Made by a program: the position numbers and the translations under genes
Source: Bacteroidales bacterium UBA3289
GTDB taxonomy: Bacteria > Bacteroidota > Bacteroidia > Bacteroidales > UBA932
Direction of reading: 5' to 3'
Assembly (NCBI GenBank): GCA_002361625.1
Contig: DETL01000028.1
Coordinates: 78,938 to 84,968, forward strand
Length of the DNA stretch: 6,031 nt
In this document: positions 1 through 6,031 of the stretch, one piece after another
How the letters are laid out: each line of letters begins with the position of its first letter
Position numbering within the stretch: position 1 is the first letter of the stretch
The notes under the pieces: model-generated
The model's input: only the letters and a program-made list of their open reading frames with translations
Told to the model about the DNA's origin: nothing
Databases searched by the model: none

Positions 1-646
1 GCATGAACACGAGGTTCCAGATCTCGATGACCTCGTCGTTGTCCGTGTTCACGAGATCCCGGCCGGGGACCTTGGCGATCTCTTCGTCGGAACGCAGGTC
101 GATGTGGATTTCCGAGCAGGGACCGCAGGGACCCGTGTCGCCCATCTCCCAGAAATTGTCATGCTTGTTGCCCAGCAGGACATGGTCCGCCGGCATATGA
201 CGCAGCCAGGCGGCCTGCGCCTCGGTGTCCAGGGTGGTGCCGTCCTCGGCAGCGCCCTCGAATACGGTGGCGTAGAGCTTGGTCTTGTCGATCTTGTACA
301 CCTCGGTGAGGAGTTCCCAGGCCCAGTCGATGGCCTCGGTCTTGAAATAGTCCCCGAAGCTCCAGTTGCCCAGCATCTCGAACATCGTGTGGTGGCGTCC
401 GTCGTGGCCCACCGCCTCCAGGTCGTTGTGTTTGCCGCTCACGCGGAGGCACTTCTGGCTGTCGGTGGCGCGGCGGAACTTGGGAGCGGCGTTGCCCAGG
501 AAAATATCCTTGAACTGGTTCATCCCCGCGTTCGTGAACATGAGGGTGGGGTCGTTCTTGATGACCATCGGAGCACTGGGCACGATGGTATGCCCCTTGG
601 AAGCGAAGAAGTCCAGGTACTTTTGGCGAATCTCTTTTGCAGTCAT
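1..646 (-). CDS. alaS: Alanine--tRNA ligase (AlaS), N-terminal part
   Basis: Cytoplasmic class II aminoacyl-tRNA synthetase that charges tRNA-Ala with alanine. The window holds the first 215 residues; the gene runs off the left edge, so the rest of the aminoacylation domain, the tRNA-recognition, editing and C-Ala domains are not seen. The ATG at 646-644 gives a start MTAKEIRQKYLDFF, matching the AlaS N-terminus. Visible family blocks are NDPTLMFTNAGMNQFKD (31-47), GKHNDLEAVG (71-80), class II motif 2 with RHHTMFEMLGNWSFGDYFK (84-102), DNFWEMGDTGPCGPCSEI (162-179) and EIWNLVFM at the edge (208-215), where the family usually continues QF/QY. The catalytic core is intact as far as it goes. A consensus promoter lies just upstream, within the 52-base gap after the MATE gene, so it can be expressed independently of the two genes before it. 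The region before the start codon is A/T-rich with no Shine-Dalgarno, as is usual in Bacteroidota. Confidence 0.97.
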   Translation of the reverse strand, partial: MTAKEIRQKYLDFFASKGHTIVPSAPMVIKNDPTLMFTNAGMNQFKDIFLGNAAPKFRRATDSQKCLRVSGKHNDLEAVGHDGRHHTMFEMLGNWSFGDYFKTEAIDWAWELLTEVYKIDKTKLYATVFEGAAEDGTTLDTEAQAAWLRHMPADHVLLGNKHDNFWEMGDTGPCGPCSEIHIDLRSDEEIAKVPGRDLVNTDNDEVIEIWNLVFM

Positions 647-671
647 TTTTACTTCAAATAAATATAGCCTG

Positions 672-702
672 CAAATATACGCCTTTTTACGCGGATTTTC
701 AA
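672..702 (-). promoter_or_regulatory. Bacteroidota-type promoter for alaS
   Basis: On the minus strand the -7 box TATATTTG (679-672) matches TAnnTTTG exactly. A TTG at 702-700 lies 20 bases upstream, the expected position of the -33 element. Transcription would begin near 666, leaving a leader of about 20 bases before the alaS ATG. The -33 TTG overlaps the MATE stop codon (TGA at 701-699), so the promoter fits into the gap with no spare sequence. Inferred from pattern only; the start point is not measured. Confidence 0.8.
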
Positions 703-2099
703 GCGCCCGGGATCGCCTTGCGGGCCCGGAGCGTCAGATAGAGGGCCCGGACGGCCAGATGGGTGAAATAAGCGGCCATGAGGATATGGATGGCGAAGGT
801 CTCGGAAACCGTTCCCAGCAGGGCCCGGGCAAGGCCGATGCCGATGAACCATACCCCGAAAAAGCCCACGACACACCAGGCGGTGGAGTTGCGCAGGTCC
901 CTGGACGCGGTGGCTCCGGTGAAGATGCCGTCCAAGGTGAAGGCCGGGCAGCCGATGACGGGCATCAGGAGCAGCCAGGGAATGAATTCCCGGGCCGATT
1001 CCACGACGTCCGGGTCGGAGGTCATGAGCTTGAGCAGCGGCACCCCGCCCACCCCGTACACGAGGAAGAAGAGGAAGGTGACGCCGATGCTCCAGAGGAA
1101 GGTCTGCCGGACGGTGGTCCGGACGCCTTCCGGCGACCCTTCGCCGATAAAACGCCCCGTCAGGGCCTCCCCGGCATAGGCGAATCCGTCGGTGAAGTAG
1201 CTGAAAATCATCAGGAGTTTCATGAGGATCGCCCCCACGGCCAGCATCATGTCCCCGTACCGGGCCGATATCATCGTGAACCCGATATACACCGCGATCA
1301 TGCACATGGACCGGATGAACAGGTCCCGGTTCAGCACGAAGAACGCCCGCCAGCTGCCATTTCCCGTTCCTTCTGTCATTCCGAGCGAAGCGAAGGAATC
1401 TCCCGCCTCCCGGAAAAGCCGCCCGTACCGTCTCCAGACGGCCAGGACCGCATAGGTGAATCCCGTCCACTGCGCGATGAGCGTGCCGTAGGCGACCCCG
1501 GCGAAGCCCAGGGCCGGAAGCCCGGCATAGCCGAAGGCCAGCCCCACGGACAGGAGGATGTTCGTGAAATTGACGATGAGGTCGCAGGTCATGGGCCGGA
1601 CCGTATCCTGCATGCCGATGAACCATCCCTTGAAGGCGAACAGCGACAGGGTGGCCGGCGCCGCCCAGATCCGGATGTAATAGTACTGGGTCGCGAGCTT
1701 CTGCACTTCCGGCGAGCAGTCCACCAGGAGGAACGCCACCTGGACCACGACCCATTGCAGGGCGACCAGCAGCAGCCCGGATCCCAGCGCGATTCCCAGC
1801 GCCCGCTTGAGGGTAAGCGCGATGTCGCGCACCGCTTCGGGAATCCCGCTCCGCCATCTGCCGTACGCCTGCGCCGTCAGGCCGCCCGTGCCGCCGCGGA
1901 GGAACCCGAAGTTCCAGTACAGCATGTCGAAGAGCATCGTGCCGATGGAGATGCCGCCGATGAGCGTGGCGGCGGGAACGGTGCCCGAGGCCCCCAGGTG
2001 GCCGGCGACGGCGATGTCCACCATGCCCACGAGGGGGACGGTGATGTTCGCGAAAATGCTCGGAACGGCGAGCTTGAGGATGTTCCGGTGGAGATTCAT
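699..2099 (-). CDS. MATE-family efflux transporter (DinF-like)
   Basis: Inner-membrane antiporter of the MATE family, which exports drugs or other organic compounds in exchange for Na+ or H+; the substrate cannot be told from sequence. It has 466 residues, the usual MATE length, with about 12 hydrophobic segments in two halves of six. Recognisable features are the N-terminal AVPSIFANITVPLVGMVDIA (11-30), the GGTGGLTAQAYG block (69-80) and the LIVNFTNILLSVGLAFG helix (174-190) followed by LPALGFAGVAYGT (194-206). The second half begins near 253. The DinF-like assignment rests on overall resemblance and is less certain than the family. The ATG overlaps the rsgA stop (ATGA), implying co-transcription and translational coupling. 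Oddity: residues 233-242 (GDSFASLGMT), in the central loop between the halves, are encoded by a dispersed repeat inserted in frame. The reading frame is otherwise intact, so the protein is probably functional. Confidence 0.92.
   Translation of the reverse strand: MNLHRNILKLAVPSIFANITVPLVGMVDIAVAGHLGASGTVPAATLIGGISIGTMLFDMLYWNFGFLRGGTGGLTAQAYGRWRSGIPEAVRDIALTLKRALGIALGSGLLLVALQWVVVQVAFLLVDCSPEVQKLATQYYYIRIWAAPATLSLFAFKGWFIGMQDTVRPMTCDLIVNFTNILLSVGLAFGYAGLPALGFAGVAYGTLIAQWTGFTYAVLAVWRRYGRLFREAGDSFASLGMTEGTGNGSWRAFFVLNRDLFIRSMCMIAVYIGFTMISARYGDMMLAVGAILMKLLMIFSYFTDGFAYAGEALTGRFIGEGSPEGVRTTVRQTFLWSIGVTFLFFLVYGVGGVPLLKLMTSDPDVVESAREFIPWLLLMPVIGCPAFTLDGIFTGATASRDLRNSTAWCVVGFFGVWFIGIGLARALLGTVSETFAIHILMAAYFTHLAVRALYLTLRARKAIPGA
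1374..1403. repeat. Dispersed palindromic repeat inside the MATE gene
   Basis: A 30-base stretch whose core reads CATTCCGAGCGAAGCGAAGG followed by AATCTCC on the plus strand. It has a short inverted repeat, ATTCC (1378-1382) against GGAAT (1395-1399), around a loop containing a tandem GCGAA GCGAA (1385-1394). From memory, near-identical sequence recurs many times in Bacteroidota genomes, mostly between genes, and its translations (HSERSEE, FASLGMT) turn up in many spurious ORFs. Here it lies within a gene, in frame, and adds GDSFASLGMT to the transporter. The exact element boundaries cannot be set from one copy, and its mobility mechanism is unknown to me. Confidence 0.7.
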
Positions 2100-3028
2100 C
2101 GGAATTTCTGGTCTTCCTCGAGCATGCCGAGATAGGAATTATAGCGTTCGGCGGAGATGGTCCCCGCCTCCACGGCGGCCTTTACGGCACAGCCGGGCTC
2201 ATGGGTATGGGTGCAGGGCGTGAACCGGCAGCCTTCGGAGGCGCGGAGCATTTCGGGGAAGTACTTCCCGATCTCCTCCTTCTCGAGGTCCACCAGTCCG
2301 AAGCCGCGAAGCCCCGGAGAGTCAATGACATAGCCGCCGGTTGCCAACGGGTACATCTCATAGAGGGAGGTCGTGTGCTTTCCTTGCAGGTGGGCCGTGG
2401 AAATCTGTCCGATCTTGGGGTCCAGGGACGGGTCCAGCGCCTTGATGAGGGAGGACTTGCCTACGCCCGATTCCCCGGAAAACAGGTTCACCTTTCCCCG
2501 GCAGCTGTCCCGGAGCGCGTCGATGCCCTCGCCGGTGACGACGGAAGTGTCCACGACCCGGTAACCGGCTCCTTCGTAGATGGCGTGGAACGCATCGACC
2601 TGATCCTGTGCCATTTCCCGGTACATGTCCACCTTGGACAGGATGATGGTCGCGGGAATCCCGTACACCCCGCAGGTCACGAGGATCCGGTCCAGGAACG
2701 GCAGCTTGATTTCGGGAAAATACAGCGAGACGACCAGGTAGGCCATGTCGATGTTCGCGGCGATGATGTGTGCCTGGCGCGAGAGGTTCGTGGAACGCCG
2801 GATGACGTAGTTCTCCCGCGGCAGGATTTCCGTGATGACGGCCGTGTCCTCTCCGTCCGGAAGTTCATAGCGGACATGGTCTCCGACGGCTACCGGATTG
2901 GTGATTTGACTGGCTTTCAGACGGATGCGTCCCCGGAGCACGGCCGGAAAAAGCCGCCACACGGGCAGCTCCGACAATTCGTAGTGACTCCCCGCGTTTT
3001 TGACCACGGTCGCTTCGCCTTGTGTCAT
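2096..3028 (-). CDS. rsgA: Ribosome small-subunit-dependent GTPase RsgA
   Basis: Circularly permuted GTPase (RsgA/YjeQ) that binds the 30S subunit and checks late maturation of its decoding centre; cytoplasmic. The 310 residues match family length. An N-terminal OB-fold (about 1-75) begins with ATVVKNAGSHYEL. The GTPase motifs appear in permuted order: G4 SKVD (131-134, an S-K-x-D variant of N/T-K-x-D), G5-like TSVVTGEG (161-168), the P-loop GESGVGKSS (185-193), the switch region around GKHTT (216-220) and G3 DSPG (236-239). A C-terminal zinc site is complete: Cys267, Cys272, His274 and Cys280 in C-x4-C-x-H-x5-C spacing. All key residues are present. The start at 3028 places the OB-fold correctly and lies just behind a consensus promoter. 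It is first in a unit with the MATE gene, whose start codon overlaps its stop. Its promoter is back to back with that of malQ. Confidence 0.97.
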   Translation of the reverse strand: MTQGEATVVKNAGSHYELSELPVWRLFPAVLRGRIRLKASQITNPVAVGDHVRYELPDGEDTAVITEILPRENYVIRRSTNLSRQAHIIAANIDMAYLVVSLYFPEIKLPFLDRILVTCGVYGIPATIILSKVDMYREMAQDQVDAFHAIYEGAGYRVVDTSVVTGEGIDALRDSCRGKVNLFSGESGVGKSSLIKALDPSLDPKIGQISTAHLQGKHTTSLYEMYPLATGGYVIDSPGLRGFGLVDLEKEEIGKYFPEMLRASEGCRFTPCTHTHEPGCAVKAAVEAGTISAERYNSYLGMLEEDQKFR

Positions 3029-3057
3029 TCGTCGCGCTTTTTGAACAGTTCGTACCG

Positions 3058-3065
3058 CAAAGATA
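3058..3065 (-). promoter_or_regulatory. Promoter -7 box for rsgA-MATE
   Basis: The minus strand reads TATCTTTG, an exact fit to the Bacteroidota TAnnTTTG box, about 30 bases before the rsgA ATG, giving a predicted leader of roughly 25 bases. No clear TTG sits 19-21 bases upstream; the region there (about 3080-3090) is only T-rich, so the -33 element is weak. The assignment depends on the box match and its position. Confidence 0.65.
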
Positions 3066-3075
3066 CGGCTTTGTT

Positions 3076-3105
3076 TTGGAAATCCGTATCCATTCCCTAT
3101 TTTTG
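3076..3105 (+). promoter_or_regulatory. Promoter for malQ and downstream genes
   Basis: TTG at 3076-3078 (within TTTTGG) is followed by a 19-base spacer and TATTTTTG at 3098-3105, an exact TAnnTTTG box. Transcription would begin near 3111, with a leader of about 28 bases before the malQ ATG. The interval occupied by this promoter overlaps the upstream region of the divergent rsgA promoter. No operator repeat is obvious between them. Confidence 0.78.
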
Positions 3106-3138
3106 CTTTGCAAACGGAACGATAACCAATACAGCGAT

Positions 3139-5571
3139 ATGAACATCCGAATCATCCTTCATTACCATACCGCCTGGGGGGAGAGCCTCGTCATCAGGGT
3201 GGGGAAAAGACGTTATCCGATGCAGCCGGCCTTCGCCGGCGTGTGGCAGGCGGAACTGACCGGCAGGAACCTCCGCGACGGCGACCGCTATTCCTTCGAG
3301 GTGCTGCGGGACGGAAAGACGGTCCGCACCGAATGGCGTGCGCACCTGTACTGCGCTCCCGAAAAGGCGAAGTCCCAGGTGATCCGCGAGCGCTGGACCG
3401 ACCGTCCGGTGAATTCCTCCTTCTATTCCTACGCCTTCAGCGACGTGATCTTCCGCCGCCACGACGGCGCCTCCTTCCGGCATCCGCGTCCGGCCGGACC
3501 GGTGCAGGGGAACGTGACTTTCCGCGTGGCCGTCCCCGAGGTGCGTACCGGGGAATCCGTCGCCCTGGCGGGCAGCGGGAAAGCCCTCGGCGACTGGAAG
3601 GAATTCCATCTCCTGGACGACGGCCGCTTCCCGTACTGGCAGCTGGACCTGGATGTGAAGGACGCCTTCGAATACAAGTTCGTCATCGTGGACACGGAAA
3701 CCCGCCGTCCCCTTGTCTGGGAAGAGGGTCCGAACCATTTCTTCGGTGAAGTTCCCGCAGCCGGCAGCCACGTAGTTGTGGCCGACATCGACCCGCAGTT
3801 CCTCTCCCGTCCCTGGCGGGGAGCCGGCGTGGCCGTCCCGGTGTTCTCGCTCCGCACGGAAGACAGTTTCGGCGTAGGTGAGTTCCACGATATCAAGAAA
3901 CTGGTGGACTGGGCTGTGGCGACCGGGCAGAGCATCATCCAGCTCCTTCCGATCAACGACACCACGATGACCCATACCTGGCAGGATTCCTATCCGTACA
4001 ATGCCGTGAGCTCCTTTGCACTGCATCCCATGTACATCCACCTGCCGGATGCCGGCATCCGCAAGGATGCGGCTTACAAGGCCCGGAAAGAGGAACTGGA
4101 ATCCCTTCCGGCCGTGGATTACGAGGCGGTCACGCAGGCGAAACTGGGCCTCCTGAGGAAGCTCTTCAAGAGCGCCAAGGGACAGCAGGCCTGCACCTCC
4201 GCCAAGTACAAGGCGTTCATGGACGCCAACGAGGAGTGGCTGCTCCCTTATGCCGTGTTCAGCGTGCTCAGGGACCGCCATGGATCGCCCGATTTCTCCA
4301 CCTGGGGGGAATGGAGCGGTTACGACCGGCGGAAGGCCCTGGACTTCGCGAAGGAGAACGCGGCCGAGGTGGATTTCTACTGCTTCCTGCAGTACCTGCT
4401 GGACGAACAGCTCCAGGAAGCGGTGGCTTATGCCCATCTGCATGGCGTCGCCATCAAGGGAGACCTTCCCATCGGCGTTTCCCGCGTGAGCGTGGATGCC
4501 TGGCAGCATCCGGAACTCTTCCACATGGACAGCCAGGCCGGCGCCCCGCCGGATGCCTTCGCCGCGGACGGCCAGAACTGGGGATTCCCGACCTATAACT
4601 GGGAGAAAATGGAGGAGGACGGCTTCGCCTGGTGGAAGGCGCGGATGCGCAAGATGGCGGAGTACTTCGATGCCTTTCGCATCGACCATATCCTCGGATT
4701 CTTCCGCATCTGGGAGATCCCCGTTCCGTACAAGAGCGGACTCATGGGCCATTTCAACCCGGCGCTGCCGTACAGCGGCGAGGACCTCAGAAACCAGGGC
4801 TTCAACCCGGTGAACACCGGGGACACGGACGTCCTTTTCGTCGAGGATCCCCGGCACAAGGACCAGTGGCATCCGCGCATTTCCGCGCAATTCACCAATG
4901 CCTATGCGCAGCTCCCCGAGTGGCTCAAGGACCGGTTCAACGCCCTGTACAACGATTTCTTCTACCGCCGTCACAACGAATTCTGGAAGGAATCGGCCTA
5001 CCGGAAACTGCCCGCCCTCCTGCGTTCCACCGGCATGCTGTGCTGCGGCGAGGACCTGGGCATGATTCCGGACAGCGTTCCCGAAACCATGCGTGACCTG
5101 GACATCCTGTCCCTGGAGATCCAACGGATGCCCAAGGATCCCCGCGACACCTTTGCCGACCCTTCCGTCTATCCTTATGCGTGCGTGTGCGCGACGGGTA
5201 CCCACGATACGGCGCCGCTCCGCGCCTGGTGGGAAGAAGACCGGAAACTTACGCAGACCTATTACAATACGATGCTCCACTGCGCGGGCGAGGCACCGCA
5301 GTTCTGCGAACCCTGGGTGGCGGACCTGATCCTGGGTGCGCACCTCAAGTCGCCGGCGATGCTGGCGATCCTGCCCTTGCAGGACTGGCTGGCCACCGAC
5401 GGGGACGTCCGGTACCCGGGCGATCCGAAAGACGAGCGCATCAACGTGCCGGCCATCCCGCGTTATTACTGGCGCTACCGGATGCACTGTACCCTGGAAT
5501 CCCTCATCGGAAACGAGGCTCTGAACGCCCATATCAAGGGGATGGTCGTCGCTTCCGGCCGCAACCGCTGA
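3139..5571 (+). CDS. malQ: 4-alpha-glucanotransferase, DPE2-like GH77 with CBM20 modules
   Basis: Amylomaltase/disproportionating enzyme that transfers glucan segments between maltooligosaccharides or onto glycogen-like acceptors, releasing glucose; no signal peptide, so cytoplasmic. It has 810 residues. A degenerate starch-binding CBM20-like module lies at about 1-95 (Trp13, Trp36, Trp66). A more typical CBM20 follows at about 125-205 with AGSGKALGDWK (144-154) and WEEGPNHFF. The GH77 barrel starts near 225 (PWRGAGVAVPVFSLR). Catalytic residues by family comparison are the nucleophile Asp516 in FRIDH, acid/base Glu638 in CCGEDLG and Asp690 in GTHDT. GDLPIGV and NWGFPTYNW blocks precede the nucleophile. 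About 75 extra residues between Asp516 and Glu638 relative to short amylomaltases mark the DPE2 type. The ATG at 3139 is chosen because it opens directly into the first module and follows the promoter; an in-frame start at 3022 would precede the promoter and overlap rsgA. Four bases separate its stop from the next gene. Confidence 0.95.
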   Translation: MNIRIILHYHTAWGESLVIRVGKRRYPMQPAFAGVWQAELTGRNLRDGDRYSFEVLRDGKTVRTEWRAHLYCAPEKAKSQVIRERWTDRPVNSSFYSYAFSDVIFRRHDGASFRHPRPAGPVQGNVTFRVAVPEVRTGESVALAGSGKALGDWKEFHLLDDGRFPYWQLDLDVKDAFEYKFVIVDTETRRPLVWEEGPNHFFGEVPAAGSHVVVADIDPQFLSRPWRGAGVAVPVFSLRTEDSFGVGEFHDIKKLVDWAVATGQSIIQLLPINDTTMTHTWQDSYPYNAVSSFALHPMYIHLPDAGIRKDAAYKARKEELESLPAVDYEAVTQAKLGLLRKLFKSAKGQQACTSAKYKAFMDANEEWLLPYAVFSVLRDRHGSPDFSTWGEWSGYDRRKALDFAKENAAEVDFYCFLQYLLDEQLQEAVAYAHLHGVAIKGDLPIGVSRVSVDAWQHPELFHMDSQAGAPPDAFAADGQNWGFPTYNWEKMEEDGFAWWKARMRKMAEYFDAFRIDHILGFFRIWEIPVPYKSGLMGHFNPALPYSGEDLRNQGFNPVNTGDTDVLFVEDPRHKDQWHPRISAQFTNAYAQLPEWLKDRFNALYNDFFYRRHNEFWKESAYRKLPALLRSTGMLCCGEDLGMIPDSVPETMRDLDILSLEIQRMPKDPRDTFADPSVYPYACVCATGTHDTAPLRAWWEEDRKLTQTYYNTMLHCAGEAPQFCEPWVADLILGAHLKSPAMLAILPLQDWLATDGDVRYPGDPKDERINVPAIPRYYWRYRMHCTLESLIGNEALNAHIKGMVVASGRNR

Positions 5572-5575
5572 CGAC

Positions 5576-5923
5576 ATGGGCAAGGACAACGACTGGAAAG
5601 CACGTCTGGGCGTGGTCTATTCCACGAATCCCGACTTTCAGTATGAGACGGCCGCGGAGACGGAGGCCGAAACGCTGCCTCCGGCGCAGCAGCGGCTCAT
5701 CGTCGCCATCGACCGCCGCAACCGGGGCGGGAAGCAGGTGACGCTCGTCACCGGTTTCGTGGGAACGGCGGAAGACTTGAAAGAGCTGGGAAAGACGCTG
5801 AAGACGCGCTGCGGCGTGGGCGGAACGGCCAAGGAAGGGGAGATCACCATCCAGGGCGATTTCCGGGATAAAGTGACGGCCCTGCTCCGGGAAATGGGCT
5901 ATCAGGCCAAAAGGGGGAACTGA
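5576..5923 (+). CDS. SUI1/YciH-type translation initiation factor (eIF1 homologue)
   Basis: A 115-residue bacterial member of the SUI1 family, related to eukaryotic eIF1 and E. coli YciH, proposed to affect start-site fidelity on the 30S subunit; its bacterial role is poorly defined. A polar, presumably flexible N-terminus includes LGVVYSTNP (11-19), resembling the R-LVYST start of YciH. The SUI1 fold covers about 40-112: RRNRGGKQVTLVTGF (47-61), the CGVGGTAKEG hairpin (79-88) and ITIQGDFRDKV (90-100). The length is normal (YciH is 108). It follows malQ by 4 bases with no promoter between, so it is probably co-transcribed, and its stop overlaps the next start (TGATG). Family assignment is firm; physiological role is inferred. 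Confidence 0.93.
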   Translation: MGKDNDWKARLGVVYSTNPDFQYETAAETEAETLPPAQQRLIVAIDRRNRGGKQVTLVTGFVGTAEDLKELGKTLKTRCGVGGTAKEGEITIQGDFRDKVTALLREMGYQAKRGN

Positions 5924-6031
5924 TGCTGCAGGAGGAGATATTCCGTTCCGGGGAATTGCTGCTCCCCACGACTCCGCCCGAAGCGGGGGTCCCGGTGGAA
6001 ACCGTTCCGCTGAGCGGGACCATCCTCGTGA
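5923..6031 (+). CDS. Unrecognised protein, N-terminal fragment
   Basis: An ATG at 5923, overlapping the SUI1-gene stop by one base, opens a frame that stays open for 36 codons to the window edge. It begins MLQEEIFRSGELLLP, continues through a Pro/Thr-rich TTPPEAGVPVE, and ends PLSGTILV. There is no signal peptide or membrane segment in this part, and I cannot assign a family. Support for a real gene comes from the overlapping junction, the same strand, codon use like that of its neighbours, and a purine-rich AAAGGGGG stretch just upstream. It is probably the third or later gene of the malQ unit. Confidence 0.6.
   Translation, partial: MLQEEIFRSGELLLPTTPPEAGVPVETVPLSGTILV

Noticed and set aside
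705..725. Possible terminator hairpin at the end of the MATE gene (GCCCG/CGGGC)
   Set aside because: The stem is only 5 base pairs with an 11-base loop, lies within the coding sequence and has no T run after it.
366..2135. 589-codon open frame on the plus strand opposite alaS and the MATE gene
   Set aside because: It crosses two real genes and their promoter, and its product is a low-complexity Gly/Pro/Glu/His-rich sequence typical of an antisense shadow.
3022..3138. In-frame upstream extension of malQ by 39 codons
   Set aside because: It would begin within the rsgA coding start and run through both promoters. The extra residues do not resemble the family, and the ATG at 3139 lies at the expected distance from the promoter.
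3097..5589. 830-codon open frame on the minus strand opposite malQ
   Set aside because: It mirrors the malQ codons in a GC-rich gene. Its translation shows no recognisable domain, whereas the plus strand encodes a complete GH77 enzyme.
1..6031. A new defence, mobile or biosynthetic system
   Set aside because: All genes but the edge fragment belong to well-known housekeeping families with intact motifs. There are no integrases, transposases, repeat arrays or clusters of unknown genes.

Overview
The window looks like a chromosomal housekeeping segment from a high-GC member of the Bacteroidota, most likely order Bacteroidales. Three things point there. The promoters fit the Bacteroidota sigma-ABfr pattern (TTG, about 19-20 bases, then TAnnTTTG). 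The 4-alpha-glucanotransferase has the two N-terminal CBM20-like modules and DPE2-like core known from Bacteroides relatives. A short dispersed repeat familiar from Bacteroidota genomes is present. Genus cannot be fixed from the sequence; an Alistipes-like or uncultured rumen/gut Bacteroidales lineage would fit.

Layout. The left half is on the minus strand. Read in transcription order it is rsgA (ribosome maturation GTPase, 3028-2096), a MATE-family multidrug/Na+ efflux transporter (2099-699, overlapping the rsgA stop by 4 bases) and alaS (alanyl-tRNA synthetase, 646 to beyond position 1), which has its own consensus promoter in the short gap. The right half is on the plus strand: malQ (3139-5571), a small SUI1/YciH-type protein (5576-5923, 4 bases after malQ) and the first 36 codons of an unrecognised gene (from 5923, overlapping the previous stop by one base). 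The two units diverge from a 110-base region (3029-3138) holding back-to-back promoters.

How the genes work together. The minus unit pairs a 30S maturation factor with a membrane exporter, followed by an independently promoted tRNA synthetase. The plus unit couples maltodextrin/glycogen metabolism to a eukaryotic eIF1-like translation factor. No shared pathway is evident, so these look like ordinary compact operons. No gene-free stretch exceeds about 110 bases, and I see no tRNA, rRNA, CRISPR array, insertion sequence, phage gene or defence gene.

I do not see a previously undescribed system. The most notable observation is a copy of the dispersed palindromic repeat lying in frame inside the MATE gene, where it encodes about ten residues of the central loop. 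Next are the reduced DPE2-type insertion in MalQ, the overlapping divergent promoters, and the tight malQ-SUI1 linkage.
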